Shown in pieces: positions 35,566 through 43,922 of a stretch of 64,000 nt of DNA (positions within the stretch are counted from its first letter, which is position 1; the number at the start of each line of letters is the position of its first letter). The stretch comes from Protula sp. h YS-2021 (lineage: Eukaryota; Annelida; Polychaeta; Sabellida; Serpulidae): NCBI GenBank assembly GCA_949752745.1, contig OX457031.1, forward strand, positions 49,076,162-49,140,161, written 5' to 3'. The notes below the pieces were generated by a model. It saw only the letters and a list, made by a program, of their open reading frames with translations, had not been told where the DNA came from and did no database searches. The position numbers were made by a program, and so were the translations under genes.

Positions 35566-35638
35566 GCCGTGATAGCTCACTTGGCAGAGCAAATGGCTAG
35601 CAACCTGAGAGTCCCGGGATCGATCCCCCATCAGGGCA
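35566..35638 (+). other. tRNA-like element 2 (left TIR), anticodon-position AGC
   Basis: Exactly 73 nt, ending in a discriminator A. Acceptor GCCGTGA/TCAGGGC pairs at six of seven positions, the D-stem GCTC/GAGC is perfect, and the seven-base loop CTAGCAA places AGC (alanine) at the anticodon with T33 in place. The anticodon stem pairs at only two of five and the T-stem at three of five positions, so it is unlikely to be a functional tRNA. Confidence 0.6.
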
Positions 35639-35840
35639 AAACTTTTTTTTTTGGTTTTTTGTTTTTTGTTCACTTTTATGACTGTGTGACATTATGTGAC
35701 AACATGTGACTGTGACATCATGTGACTGTGACATTATGTGACTCTGTGACTTTTTTTAATTTTTATTTTAATTATCATTATTATTATGATAATTAGTCAT
35801 ATTTCAATGGTTTCCCATTACAGTAACCACACACAGCATA

Positions 35841-36050
35841 AGTACATGTGTACAGAGTGTGGGGGGAAAACCGACTGAGAAATTTTAGAGTGCACTCGTA
35901 CAGAGTGTGGGGGAAAACCGATCAATAATTTCAGAGTGCACTCGTACAGAGTGTGGGGGAAAACCGATCGATAATTTCAGAGTGCACTCGTACAGAGTGT
36001 GGGGGAAAACCGATCGATAATTTCAGAGTGCGCTCGTACAGAGTGTGGGA
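35841..36050. repeat. 46-bp tandem array in the left TIR
   Basis: Four to five direct units with core GTACAGAGTGTGGGGGAAAA then CCGATCGATAATTTCAGAG. The mirrored array is at about 50665-50860. Confidence 0.9.
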
Positions 36051-36682
36051 ACGATCAATAAATTTGAGAAGGAATGGGATTTTCCCTACGTTAAGTCCAA
36101 TGTTATGTTTTAAGTTATAGTAGTTGGAAAATGACACCTCTAAAACACATTTAACAAATGTAGATTTTTGATAACATATAATATATAAAATAAGTTTGAA
36201 CATTTTAGCATGCTACTTATTTGAATGTTCTAAAGTTATAGTAGTGGAAAAATGGTGGTTCTAGACCAACTTTAACAAATTTAGTTTTTAACACCATATG
36301 ATATATAAAATAAGTTTGAACATTTTAGCACGCTACTTATTTGAATATTCTAAAGTCATAGTAGTGGCAAAATGGTGGTTCTAGACCAATTTTAACAAAT
36401 TTTGTTTTTTGACAAAATATGATGTATAAAATAAGTTTAAACATTTTACAATGGTGTAGTAGAGTAAAAATGAGAGTTCTAGACCAACTTTAACAAATTT
36501 TGTTTTTTGACAAAATATGATGTATAAAATAAGTTTGAACATTTTACCATGGTGTAGTAGGGTAAAAATCAGGGTTCTAAATCAAAATTTATTTTTTTGA
36601 AAACATATTATGCTTTTCTTTTCTTAATGCCTTCATGTATCGTCAGAACACATCGCTCTCCAATTTCACCTGATTATTAACA

Positions 36683-37102
36683 ATGTCAACATTACTTCTT
36701 CACCGATGTGTAGAGACCATGGATGACGTCTTCAAAGTGAACTATGTTGACTATGTGTTTTCAAAGCTTCCTGCTTTTGAATCTAATTGGATTTTACAAG
36801 TGAAGAATTTGCATGAGCATTGAGAAGCTGTTGGAAAGATAACTCCAAGAGATGAATTCATCCACTCATTTCTACACGAATGTGAAGAACTACTTTTACC
36901 ATCAACTTACGACATTGATTCAGCATTTATCCGCGCGAATACAACTTGGGCAGCTGAACTCATGCTAGTTGTAGCTGCTAGAATTATTTTACATTATGAT
37001 GATGGCGTTCCATTGACGACGAATGCATCAGAACTTGTTCGATTCAACAATGAACGAGTGGAAGTGAATTCAAAGCTTTGTAAAATGTTTGAAGAACTAT
37101 AA
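36683..37102 (+). pseudogene. Left-arm gene with in-frame stop, unknown function
   Basis: An ATG at 36683, 22 bases inside the TIR border, opens a frame to a TAA at 37100 (139 codons). It is interrupted by a TGA at codon 47 (36821-36823). Both halves have ordinary protein composition: MDDVFKVNYVDYVFSKL before the stop, DEFIHSFLHECEELL and ELMLVVAARIILHYD after it. The N terminus resembles the gene at 37861 (FKETYVDYMISEL), so the two may be paralogues. No known domain is recognised. The stop could be a real mutation or a base-calling error. Confidence 0.55.
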
Positions 37103-37106
37103 AAAA
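37098..37106 (+). promoter_or_regulatory. TATA-like box TATAAAAAA upstream of the gene at 37176
   Basis: TATAAAAAA overlaps the stop codon of the preceding frame and lies about 75 bases before the ATG at 37176. A second weaker box, CATAAAAGG, follows near 37130. Confidence 0.4.
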
Positions 37107-37175
37107 GCTGACTCTGCAATTTCTAATGGCATAAAAGGAGAAGAGTGAAGTGAAGTCATCATTCAACGCGCAGCC

Positions 37176-37796
37176 ATGGAGAAGACAAGCAGCTTTAAAA
37201 TTAGTGCAAACTTAACCATTACTGTGGAGCATGGAGAATTTGGGCTATTTCTTCGAATCAAACGTGGAGAGAGATGGCTTGCTTTATCACCATCCTTGTG
37301 GAAGATTGTGTGTCAGAACTTGACGAGATTACGCAACATTGGCTTCAAACTGTACTTAACGCAAACGAAGTGGCTTGAAGTCATTTCATGCTTGGATATG
37401 CGCTATGTAAGTTTTGTGCAAACATCACTGTTTGAAGGGAAAGAATATACGCGTTACATCAACATGAATGATGGTGAATGGGAGACATTGCTTCAGGAAA
37501 TCCATAGCATAACCTCAACCTTATTGCCATGTACGGAATGTCATGGGAAGAAAACTCCTGTTAAGCTGCAAAAGGACAATCGAATGAAAGTGTCAAAGCT
37601 ATCCAAGAAAAGACTGGCTGAAGTTCGATTGGAGAATATGAACGTGCAAAATCAACTTGGACTTACCTGTGAATATTGTGGTGCTTACGGATATGCTGAG
37701 GATTATGATTGTCACTGCCATAAGTACAATTGCAAGTTGTGTGAACCTGACAACTTCTGCAACAAGTGCGGCTCACTAACAGTATCTGCCGAGTAA
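37176..37796 (+). CDS. Putative PC4-like/zinc-ribbon protein of the Polinton left arm
   Basis: 206 residues. The N-terminal two thirds hold two segments with the rhythm of PC4/Sub1 ssDNA-binding folds: a beta-rich stretch ending LALSPSLWKIVCQNL (about residues 15-50), and RYVSFVQTSLFEGKEYTRYI followed by NMNDGEWETLLQEI (about 76-109). The C terminus carries paired CxxC motifs (CEYC, CKLC, CNKC) plus CHCH, consistent with zinc binding. The gene starts at a clear ATG downstream of TATA-like boxes. The PC4 relation is a visual pattern match, supported by clearer PC4-like genes on the right arm of the same element. It may take part in DNA replication or late transcription. Confidence 0.6.
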   Translation: MEKTSSFKISANLTITVEHGEFGLFLRIKRGERWLALSPSLWKIVCQNLTRLRNIGFKLYLTQTKWLEVISCLDMRYVSFVQTSLFEGKEYTRYINMNDGEWETLLQEIHSITSTLLPCTECHGKKTPVKLQKDNRMKVSKLSKKRLAEVRLENMNVQNQLGLTCEYCGAYGYAEDYDCHCHKYNCKLCEPDNFCNKCGSLTVSAE

Positions 37797-37860
37797 GACT
37801 ACAAGTCATTTGCTTACCAGCCGTCAAAGTGTGTAGACGTGTCATATGGATATGTGAAAG

Positions 37861-38148
37861 ATGGATGTAGAAACGTTTTTCAAGGAGACGTATGTGGACT
37901 ACATGATAAGTGAACTGGCGCGTTTTGGATCTATTCAACAACAACTGGAACACTTTGACATCTATTGGGAACTTGCTCATTCCACGCTGAACGTACCAAA
38001 ATTACGTGAGGATTTCATCAAAGAGTGTGTGCTTTCAAACATTGACGGAGCTGAGGAGTTAGATGTGGAAGCAGCATATCACTTTGCTCGATTTGATCCA
38101 AGACTGTTTGATGGAGTGAGAGAGTGGTTAATCTACATTGCAGTATAA
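37861..38148 (+). CDS. Small Polinton protein, unknown function
   Basis: 95 residues, acidic and probably mostly helical (DVETFFKETYVDYMISELAR; EAAYHFARFD). The start resembles the broken gene at 36683, suggesting local duplication. Its TAA overlaps the next ATG (TAATG), which points to coupled or polycistronic expression. No known domain. Confidence 0.6.
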   Translation: MDVETFFKETYVDYMISELARFGSIQQQLEHFDIYWELAHSTLNVPKLREDFIKECVLSNIDGAEELDVEAAYHFARFDPRLFDGVREWLIYIAV

Positions 38149-38480
38149 TGACAGACATTACATTGAGACAATATATTGTACAAAAAACATATTGTGAAGA
38201 AATGTTATTAGCTGTAAAAAAGTTTGTATGTTTAGTATGTCCTGCTTGTCAAAATGAAGAGGGTTCAGAACATACTTGTCATTCTGCATGTGCCTATACA
38301 TATTGGAATGAAGCTAAATATTACATTCATTTAGATAAAGTGTTAGATAATGCAAATCAACGTTGTGAAAAATATGGTGTAGATGCTATCACATTTGTTG
38401 AATTAAGTAGTTGGTTAATGTTCATTGAAGATCAATGGACTCCAATTATTCACACCATTGTATCAATACTTGATTTGTAA
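38148..38480 (+). CDS. Small Cys-containing Polinton protein, unknown function
   Basis: 110 residues from the ATG at 38148, chosen because it overlaps the previous stop; an upstream in-frame ATG would overlap the preceding gene further. A CPAC pair and HTCHSAC (about residues 30-47) could bind one metal ion. The rest looks helical. It precedes the integrase by 80 bases. Not recognised. Confidence 0.6.
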   Translation: MTDITLRQYIVQKTYCEEMLLAVKKFVCLVCPACQNEEGSEHTCHSACAYTYWNEAKYYIHLDKVLDNANQRCEKYGVDAITFVELSSWLMFIEDQWTPIIHTIVSILDL

Positions 38481-38560
38481 GATATGTTGATAAAATGCAA
38501 GATGTGTTGATAAAATAAAATGTAAGATATGTTAACAAGTGGTAATCATTTAGTGTTAAC

Positions 38561-39660
38561 ATGTCGACGTGGAAAGACTACCTAACCAATATTTATTTTA
38601 AACCTGGTCAATCCGGGGCATTTGCTGGTCCTTACAAACTTTATCACATATTAAGAAAACATGATCAACCAGTCACTCATTCACAAGCGAAGAAATGGTT
38701 ACAGGATCAAGATGCCTTCAGTTTACTACAACCTGTAAAATACAGGTTTAAAAGGCAACGTGTCATCACACGTGGAATTGATGACATGTGGGATATTGAT
38801 TTAGCTGACATGGGAAACATAGCTCCATATAATGATGACACCCGTTTTTTGTTGGTTGTCATTGATGTGTTTTCCAAATATTTATGGGTGCAACCAATGC
38901 CTAATAAATCACATACGAGTGTCATAGAAGCCTTTCAAAAGATTTTTCATGAAACACAACGAAGACCACGAACTCTAAGGTCAGACAAAGGAACTGAATT
39001 TAAAAACAGATGGGTAAAAGCATTTTTGAAGAAGGAGGGAATACATGCCTATACAACAAAGAATGAAACCAAAGCCAACTTTGCTGAGAGAGTCATTCGT
39101 ACTCTAAAGGGAATGATGTATCGATATTTCCTACATAATCAAACGTATCGATATATGGACATCCTTCCAGACTTAGTGTATAATTACAACCATAGACCTC
39201 ATGGCTCCCTCCCTAATAAGTATGCTCCTGCAGATATTCGTAAAGACAACGAATCAAAAGTGTGGAAGTATATGTATGTAGACAAATTGAAATTAAAACC
39301 AAAGAAGAAAAACCCTACAAATTAAAAATTGGTGATCAGGTTCGCATTTCTCACATGAAATATGTATTTCAACGGGATTATCATATAAAGTGGACGCAAG
39401 AAGTGTTCATTATCACACATCGTTGTAACAAGCAAGGAATACACTTGTATCGTGTGAAAGACTTTTTAGATGAAGATATTGATGGACAATTTTATGAAGA
39501 AGAACTGCAGAAAGTGATAAAAGATATTGAATCAGTCTACAGAATTGAAAAGATCTTGAAAACACGAAGAAGACGAGGTGTTAAAGAATTATTTGTGAAG
39601 TGGTTAGGTTGGCCAAAGAAGTTTAACAGTTGGATGAAAGAAACAGATATTCGAAAATGA
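38561..39660 (+). CDS. INT: Polinton integrase (retroviral type, rve core plus chromodomain), one frameshift
   Basis: Two overlapping frames make one integrase. Frame 1 (38561-39325, 254 aa) has the Polinton-type N terminus (GPYKLYHILRK) and the catalytic core with D80 (DIDLADM), D142 (LRSDKGTEF) and E176 (FAERVIRTLKG). Frame 2, offset by -1 and read from about 39290 to 39660, continues with KLKIGDQVRISH and ends in a chromodomain (YRIEKIL, ELFVKWLGWPKKFNSW). The frame change falls in an A-rich stretch near 39300-39315. Known role: strand transfer of the excised element into target DNA with a 6-bp stagger; the chromodomain may direct target choice. As written the core is separated from the C-terminal domain. 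Either a 1-nt indel or an assembly error is the simplest cause. Confidence 0.95.
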
Positions 39661-40316
39661 AGCATCAATTCACGTGTTTGGTCTCTGGACCTACAGGTAG
39701 TGGTAAAACTTCTCTAGTTAGAGAAATTCTAGAACAAAAGTTAATTAAACCCTCTCCAAAAACCATTTTATGGCTCTATGCAGCAGATCAGCCTTTATAC
39801 AAGGGAATGAAGGGTGTGGAATTTTACCAAGGCATTCCAGATGACATTGAAGAGCGTTTTAACCCGAAAAAGCCAAACTTACTCATCATTGATGACTTAA
39901 TGACCAAATGTCATAGTGATGAGCGAATGACACGTCTCTTTGGTGTTGGTAGCAGTCATCAAAATCTAAGCATTATTTTTATTGTGCATAATTTATTCCA
40001 TCATGGTAGAGAAATGCGAAATATTAGTTTGAATACACATTACATCATTCTGTTTAAAAATCCTAGAGACAGCCAACAAATAAGTACATTAGCGCGACAA
40101 ATGTATCCTGGAAAATCTCAATTTCTCATAGAAGCCTATCAAGATGCTACCAGCAAACCTCATGGCTATTTATTCATTGATTTGAAGCCGAAGCCGAATG
40201 ATCAACTACGTATTCGTACAGGCATTTTACCAAAAGATACACATTACGTATATGTTGATAAGGTAGCGTATGAACAAGAACCAAGTCACTTGACCATTCG
40301 CAGCCAAGATGTCTAA
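39657..40316 (+). CDS. ATP: Polinton genome-packaging ATPase (FtsK/HerA superfamily)
   Basis: 219 residues starting at the ATG that overlaps the integrase stop (ATGA). Walker A GPTGSGKT at residues 11-18 and Walker B LLIIDD at 75-80 are intact; the downstream SIIFIVHNLF segment fits the sensor strand of A32-like ATPases. Known role: pumping genomic DNA into the capsid, as for the A32-type ATPases of related viruses. It overlaps the next gene by 8 bases. One of the intact genes of this element. Confidence 0.95.
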   Translation: MKHQFTCLVSGPTGSGKTSLVREILEQKLIKPSPKTILWLYAADQPLYKGMKGVEFYQGIPDDIEERFNPKKPNLLIIDDLMTKCHSDERMTRLFGVGSSHQNLSIIFIVHNLFHHGREMRNISLNTHYIILFKNPRDSQQISTLARQMYPGKSQFLIEAYQDATSKPHGYLFIDLKPKPNDQLRIRTGILPKDTHYVYVDKVAYEQEPSHLTIRSQDV

Positions 40317-40635
40317 ACGTATTCAAGCAAATCAACCTTTTCTTCACTTGCTCGCACGCAGCGGGCCTAAGCGACGTAAATCCTTGCTACAACAAGCTAC
40401 TAAGGAGGAATTAACTAGCTTGTTTGAAATTTGTTTGAATATATTGCGAGGACATTTACCCTTAAGCTCAAAAAGGTATAAGGTATTCAAACGTGAACGT
40501 CATACCCTACGCACACTAGCAGATAAGAAGATATCACTTCGAAGAAAAAAGAAGTTGGTTAATCAGAAAGGAGGATTCATTGGAGCTATTGCTAAATTTG
40601 CATTGCCCTTGTTAGCTCAGTTGCTGTTAAAATGA
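40309..40635 (+). CDS. Conserved basic Polinton protein with hydrophobic C terminus
   Basis: 108 residues, very Lys/Arg rich (SGPKRRKSLLQQ, SLRRKKKLVNQ), ending in a glycine pair and a hydrophobic helix (GGFIGAIAKFALPLLAQLLL). Genes of this size and layout commonly sit right after the ATPase in animal Polintons; their function is not established. A DNA-binding or membrane-active virion component is plausible from composition only. Stop and next start overlap as ATGA. Confidence 0.75.
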   Translation: MSKRIQANQPFLHLLARSGPKRRKSLLQQATKEELTSLFEICLNILRGHLPLSSKRYKVFKRERHTLRTLADKKISLRRKKKLVNQKGGFIGAIAKFALPLLAQLLLK

Positions 40636-41167
40636 AACATACTATGAAAATGGTCCTCATTCATGAATATGAATATAAAATGTTGTTAGAAAAGAAGGGA
40701 AAAGATGGTGAAATCAAAACGAAAGTGAATAAACTTTTACGTGGGAAACGAACTCGTGAAAAGGCAATAGAAATGTCTCAAGTTCTTGGCCGTCATTTAC
40801 GAACAATTCAGTCGCAACAACAGCGACAAAGGTCTGTTACATCATCCAAAGCAGAAAAATCAGAAAACAGTTTCTAAACCATTTTCAACCTATTTATCAT
40901 GTAAAACTAACACAACTTCTAGCAGAACTTAAGAAATATGGTACGAGATGGACAGATAAAAAGGAACTTGTTTTAAAAACGGGTACTGTCATTACAAATT
41001 CCAACATTATTGATTTGTTGAAAGAAGCATTGGTTGCTACAAGAAGAAAAGAACGACGAGAACCACCACATGGTTGGAAGCAGTTTATTGAGGAAATTGT
41101 AGATGCTTATATTCCAAAAACTGTTTTTGGCAAAAAGACAACTCGAGATATTACAAAAGAGCCATAA
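40632..41167 (+). CDS. Polinton structural-type gene, frameshifted
   Basis: Frame 1 runs 40632-40877 (VNKLLRGKRTREKAIEMSQ, then a Gln-rich stretch). The protein evidently continues in the -1 frame from about 40856 to the TAA at 41165-41167, with LTQLLAELKKYGTRWTDKKE, NSNIIDLLKEAL and PPHGWKQFIEEIV. Polinton and adintovirus proteins show the same order: short helix, W-x-D/E turn, SNIxDLL, Gly-Trp-xx-Phe. I infer one gene of about 178 codons broken near 40850. The function is unproven; it lies among virion genes. Confidence 0.7.
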
Positions 41168-41196
41168 CAACGTCAACAAAGGCTGTTTCCAGAAGG

Positions 41197-41397
41197 ATGG
41201 GAAACTTTTTAACATGGATTAAAGAGTTATGGTGTTGTTGTTGTAAAGAAAATGGAAATAAAAATACTATTCCTGTAAAAATTAGGTGTGGTAGTGCTTG
41301 TTGTCAGGGAGAAGTAGTAGATACCAATGTAGATCATGTAGATAGCAATTTAGACAACAATTTAGACAGCAATGGAGATGACGAGTGTCAAACATGA
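41197..41397 (+). CDS. Small Cys-rich protein with lipidation-type N terminus
   Basis: 66 residues beginning MGNFLTWIKELWCCCCKENG. Gly2 fits N-myristoylation, and the CCCC cluster next to a Trp/Leu-rich segment fits palmitoylation and membrane attachment. A second motif, CGSACC, follows, then an Asp/Asn-rich tail (VDSNLDNNLDSNGDD). It lies between two virion-type genes with its own ATG. No enzyme domain; a membrane-anchored accessory virion or egress factor is inference. Confidence 0.65.
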   Translation: MGNFLTWIKELWCCCCKENGNKNTIPVKIRCGSACCQGEVVDTNVDHVDSNLDNNLDSNGDDECQT

Positions 41398-41447
41398 AGT
41401 AATGTATAGACACATCTAGTCTACATCACATAAACGATTAAGTCATC

Positions 41448-42158
41448 ATGGAGTCAACAAGTTTTTATATAACTTTACCTAGCAATGCTAGTATGAACTA
41501 TTATCCTACTAATAAGGCTTCTACTTATCAAATTCGTTTACCTCGAACCATCTATCTGAACGGAAAATATGAAGTAGCCTTAGCTGAAATTCAATACCCG
41601 CACACATGGACGACAATGAGGCCAGGAATAGACTATACTCTTCATTATCGATCATCATTAGATGTATTTTATGCAGTTTCCATTCCATATGGTTACTACA
41701 GATCCATACCTGAGATATGTACTGCAATCAATGAAGAATTACAAAAAGCTATTTATGCAAACCCTATTCAGTTAAAGTATGATAAAATTAGTCGAAAAGT
41801 TTATCCTATATTAAGAGATGATTATGATATTGTCTTTTCTACTGGATTAGCTGAGATTTTAGGATTTAAACCAGATAAATGGTATAAAGAATCCGGTCCC
41901 GCTGAACATCAATCCGATGTGAAACATGGATTTTATACACTTTATGTGTACTGTAGTATTTGTGAGCCACAAGTAGTTGGAGATTATTATGTTCCTTTAC
42001 TACGTTCTGTTCCCATTAAAGGGGATGATGGTGATATTGTTATGAAAACTTATGAAGAACCTCATTACGTCACTGTAAACACATCTAAATTTGACACAAT
42101 AGAAATGAATATTAAGGATGACACAGGTCATAATGTTTCATTTCAAATGGGAAAGTGA
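41448..42158 (+). CDS. mCP: Polinton minor capsid protein (penton-like, single jelly roll)
   Basis: 236 residues, intact. The N terminus (FYITLPSNASMNYYPTNKAS, followed by YQIRLPRTI and YEVALAEIQYP) is the signature of Polinton minor capsid proteins. The C-terminal part has alternating beta strands (FYTLYVYCSICEPQVVGDYY, YVTVNTSKFDTIEMNI). Known family role: pentameric vertex protein predicted from structural similarity to virophage and adenovirus pentons. It stands just before the pVI/pX-like gene and the major capsid gene. Confidence 0.92.
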   Translation: MESTSFYITLPSNASMNYYPTNKASTYQIRLPRTIYLNGKYEVALAEIQYPHTWTTMRPGIDYTLHYRSSLDVFYAVSIPYGYYRSIPEICTAINEELQKAIYANPIQLKYDKISRKVYPILRDDYDIVFSTGLAEILGFKPDKWYKESGPAEHQSDVKHGFYTLYVYCSICEPQVVGDYYVPLLRSVPIKGDDGDIVMKTYEEPHYVTVNTSKFDTIEMNIKDDTGHNVSFQMGK

Positions 42159-42189
42159 TATGTAAACTTCATTTTCGACCAAAAGCATT

Positions 42190-42546
42190 ATGAAAGCATA
42201 TACACACGATCCGTCTACATATCGCAACCATTTTCTTCGTCAAGTGGGTGGGGAATTACCAGGATTTAAAGGAGCGCGAATACAATATGGAGATGGTATT
42301 GGTTCAATATTGGGATCATTGGCTCGCAAAGCTATTCCACTGCTTAAGGCAGGGGCTAAAATCGTTGCACCACATCTTAAAAAGGCTGCAAAAGATGTCG
42401 CGAAAGATGTCACAGGCCGAGTAGCACAACGTGTCATTGGTGATGTGTTAGTAGGACAAAAGAGAGCGCAACCAGCAAAACCTGTCAGAAGGCGAAAGGC
42501 AGCTAAACGGATAACATCAACAAAATATAAGAAAGATATTTTTTAA
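42190..42546 (+). CDS. pVI/pX-like basic virion protein
   Basis: 118 residues. A glycine-rich start (GGELPGFKGARIQYGDGIG) leads to an amphipathic helix (SLARKAIPLLKAGAKIVAP) and a strongly basic tail (KPVRRRKAAKR). The GxGxG...LxR...P pattern is typical of the small gene between minor and major capsid genes of Polintons and resembles adenovirus pVI/pX. Known or proposed role: membrane-disrupting or DNA-condensing core protein processed by the viral protease. The next ATG follows the stop after 2 bases. Confidence 0.75.
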   Translation: MKAYTHDPSTYRNHFLRQVGGELPGFKGARIQYGDGIGSILGSLARKAIPLLKAGAKIVAPHLKKAAKDVAKDVTGRVAQRVIGDVLVGQKRAQPAKPVRRRKAAKRITSTKYKKDIF

Positions 42547-42548
42547 TC

Positions 42549-43922
42549 ATGTCTTTAATTCATAATCATTCTTGTGAATGTAGTCTTTCTCCATTAGAAT
42601 GGTTTTGCATACCACCAACGCAAACTGCTGTAGAAAAAAGTTATAATGTTGACTATCAACCATTAACTACCATTAGAGAGGGCGCTCCAATAGAATTCTA
42701 CATTCCTGCGAGTACAGAAGAATATCTAGATTTAAAGAACAGTAAACTTCATATTGTATGCGCTATTGTAAAGGCTGATGGAACACCATGTGATGTAGAT
42801 GATAATGTATCATGTATCAATGATTTGTTTAATGGGTTATGGTCTAATATTGAATTATTTCTAAATGATCGTTTGGTATCACATAGCAACAATACCCATG
42901 GATATACCAGTATCATATCTCATCTCATTCATGACTCGGAAGAAAGTCTCCATTCTGAGCGCTCTATGTGTCTCATCTATAAGGATACTGCTGGGTCAAT
43001 GAATACTCATGAGGTGAAAAGACCTAATCATGAAAGATATGTATCAGGTTTTCATGTAAATATTGAAGGTGGTGATCTAGCTCAAACAGGAAATAATGGT
43101 TTACATAATCGTTATTTGTATACACGTCTAAGCCGTGAGTTTGCACTTACAGGTGGTTTAAGGGTAGATTTGGTTGAGCAAGAACGTTATGTTCCCAATG
43201 GTATTAGTATGAAATTACGTTTACATAGACAAAAGGATGAATATGTATTAATGGCTGCAAATAATGGTTTTAAAGTAGAAGTGAGAGATGCGTTTTTAAC
43301 CATTCGCAAAGTGAGGGTTAGTCCAGGTATTCAGTTAGGACATGCAGATGCATTGATGAAAACTCCTGCTAAGTTAATTATTACTAGAAAAGAGTGTAAA
43401 ATTTTAGCTATTCCAGCTGGATTTCAATCTTTTGTGAAAGATAACATCTTTTTAGGTCAATTACCAAAACGAATTGTTATTGGACTGGTTCATAATGAAG
43501 CCTTTGCTGGAACAGTATTGAGAAATCCATACAATTTTGATCATTTTTTTCTTAACTTTATGCAGCTTTACACGGATGGTGAACCAGTCCTATCCAAACC
43601 TCTCAAGCTTGATATAAATCGAGGCAAATATCTTGATGCTTTTGAAACTCTTTACAAATCTTTTGATAGATTGAACGGTGAGAAAAGTTCCATTATTAAA
43701 CGCGAAGATTGGTCTAGAGGTTATGCTTTATTTTCTTTTGACTTAACACCTGATTATGATGGTGATGATCATTATGCCCTTATCAAACATGGGAATTTGC
43801 GAGTAGAAATGAATTTTGCTGGTGCCTTGCAAAATATAGTCAATGTTATAGTGTATGCTGAATTTGATAACATTGTTGAAATAAGTGCAAATCGTAGCAT
43901 TCAATTCGACTACCAGTCATGA
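42549..43922 (+). CDS. MCP: Polinton major capsid protein (double jelly roll)
   Basis: 457 residues, intact. Typical Polinton MCP landmarks are visible: an N-terminal CSLSPLEWFCIPPTQTAVEK segment, EFYIPASTEEYLDLKNSKL, LFNGLWSNIELFLNDRLVS, then VRVSPGIQLGHADAL and LPKRIVIGLVHNEAFAGT, finishing with LRVEMNFAGAL and VIVYAEFDNIVEIS. Known family role: trimeric double jelly-roll hexon-like capsid protein. The stop overlaps the protease start (ATGA). A diverged partial copy occurs at 63082-64000 on the other strand. Confidence 0.96.
   Translation: MSLIHNHSCECSLSPLEWFCIPPTQTAVEKSYNVDYQPLTTIREGAPIEFYIPASTEEYLDLKNSKLHIVCAIVKADGTPCDVDDNVSCINDLFNGLWSNIELFLNDRLVSHSNNTHGYTSIISHLIHDSEESLHSERSMCLIYKDTAGSMNTHEVKRPNHERYVSGFHVNIEGGDLAQTGNNGLHNRYLYTRLSREFALTGGLRVDLVEQERYVPNGISMKLRLHRQKDEYVLMAANNGFKVEVRDAFLTIRKVRVSPGIQLGHADALMKTPAKLIITRKECKILAIPAGFQSFVKDNIFLGQLPKRIVIGLVHNEAFAGTVLRNPYNFDHFFLNFMQLYTDGEPVLSKPLKLDINRGKYLDAFETLYKSFDRLNGEKSSIIKREDWSRGYALFSFDLTPDYDGDDHYALIKHGNLRVEMNFAGALQNIVNVIVYAEFDNIVEISANRSIQFDYQS

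Larger units (their letters stand above)
34382..36661 (+). repeat. Left terminal inverted repeat of the Polinton (about 2.28 kb)
   Basis: It matches the reverse complement of 50047-52269 from the terminal AGTAGGGG to ACATCGCTCTCC, with small indels mainly in homopolymer and tandem-repeat parts. Content in order: three CRE-type palindromes, a 23-bp triplicate (34564-34630), tRNA-like element 1, a CCATGG/poly-C minisatellite (34756-34945), a TGTAACACTA-type array (35271-35500), tRNA-like element 2, a 46-bp array (35841-36050) and roughly 120-bp AT-rich units (36100-36600). Confidence 0.95.

Noticed and set aside
35566..35638. Functional tRNA-Ala(AGC) gene
   Set aside because: The anticodon stem pairs at only two of five and the T-stem at three of five positions; kept only as tRNA-like.
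39290..39320. Programmed -1 ribosomal frameshift site in the integrase
   Set aside because: GAAAAAC is not a canonical slippery heptamer and other genes of the element also carry single indels, so mutation or assembly error is simpler.
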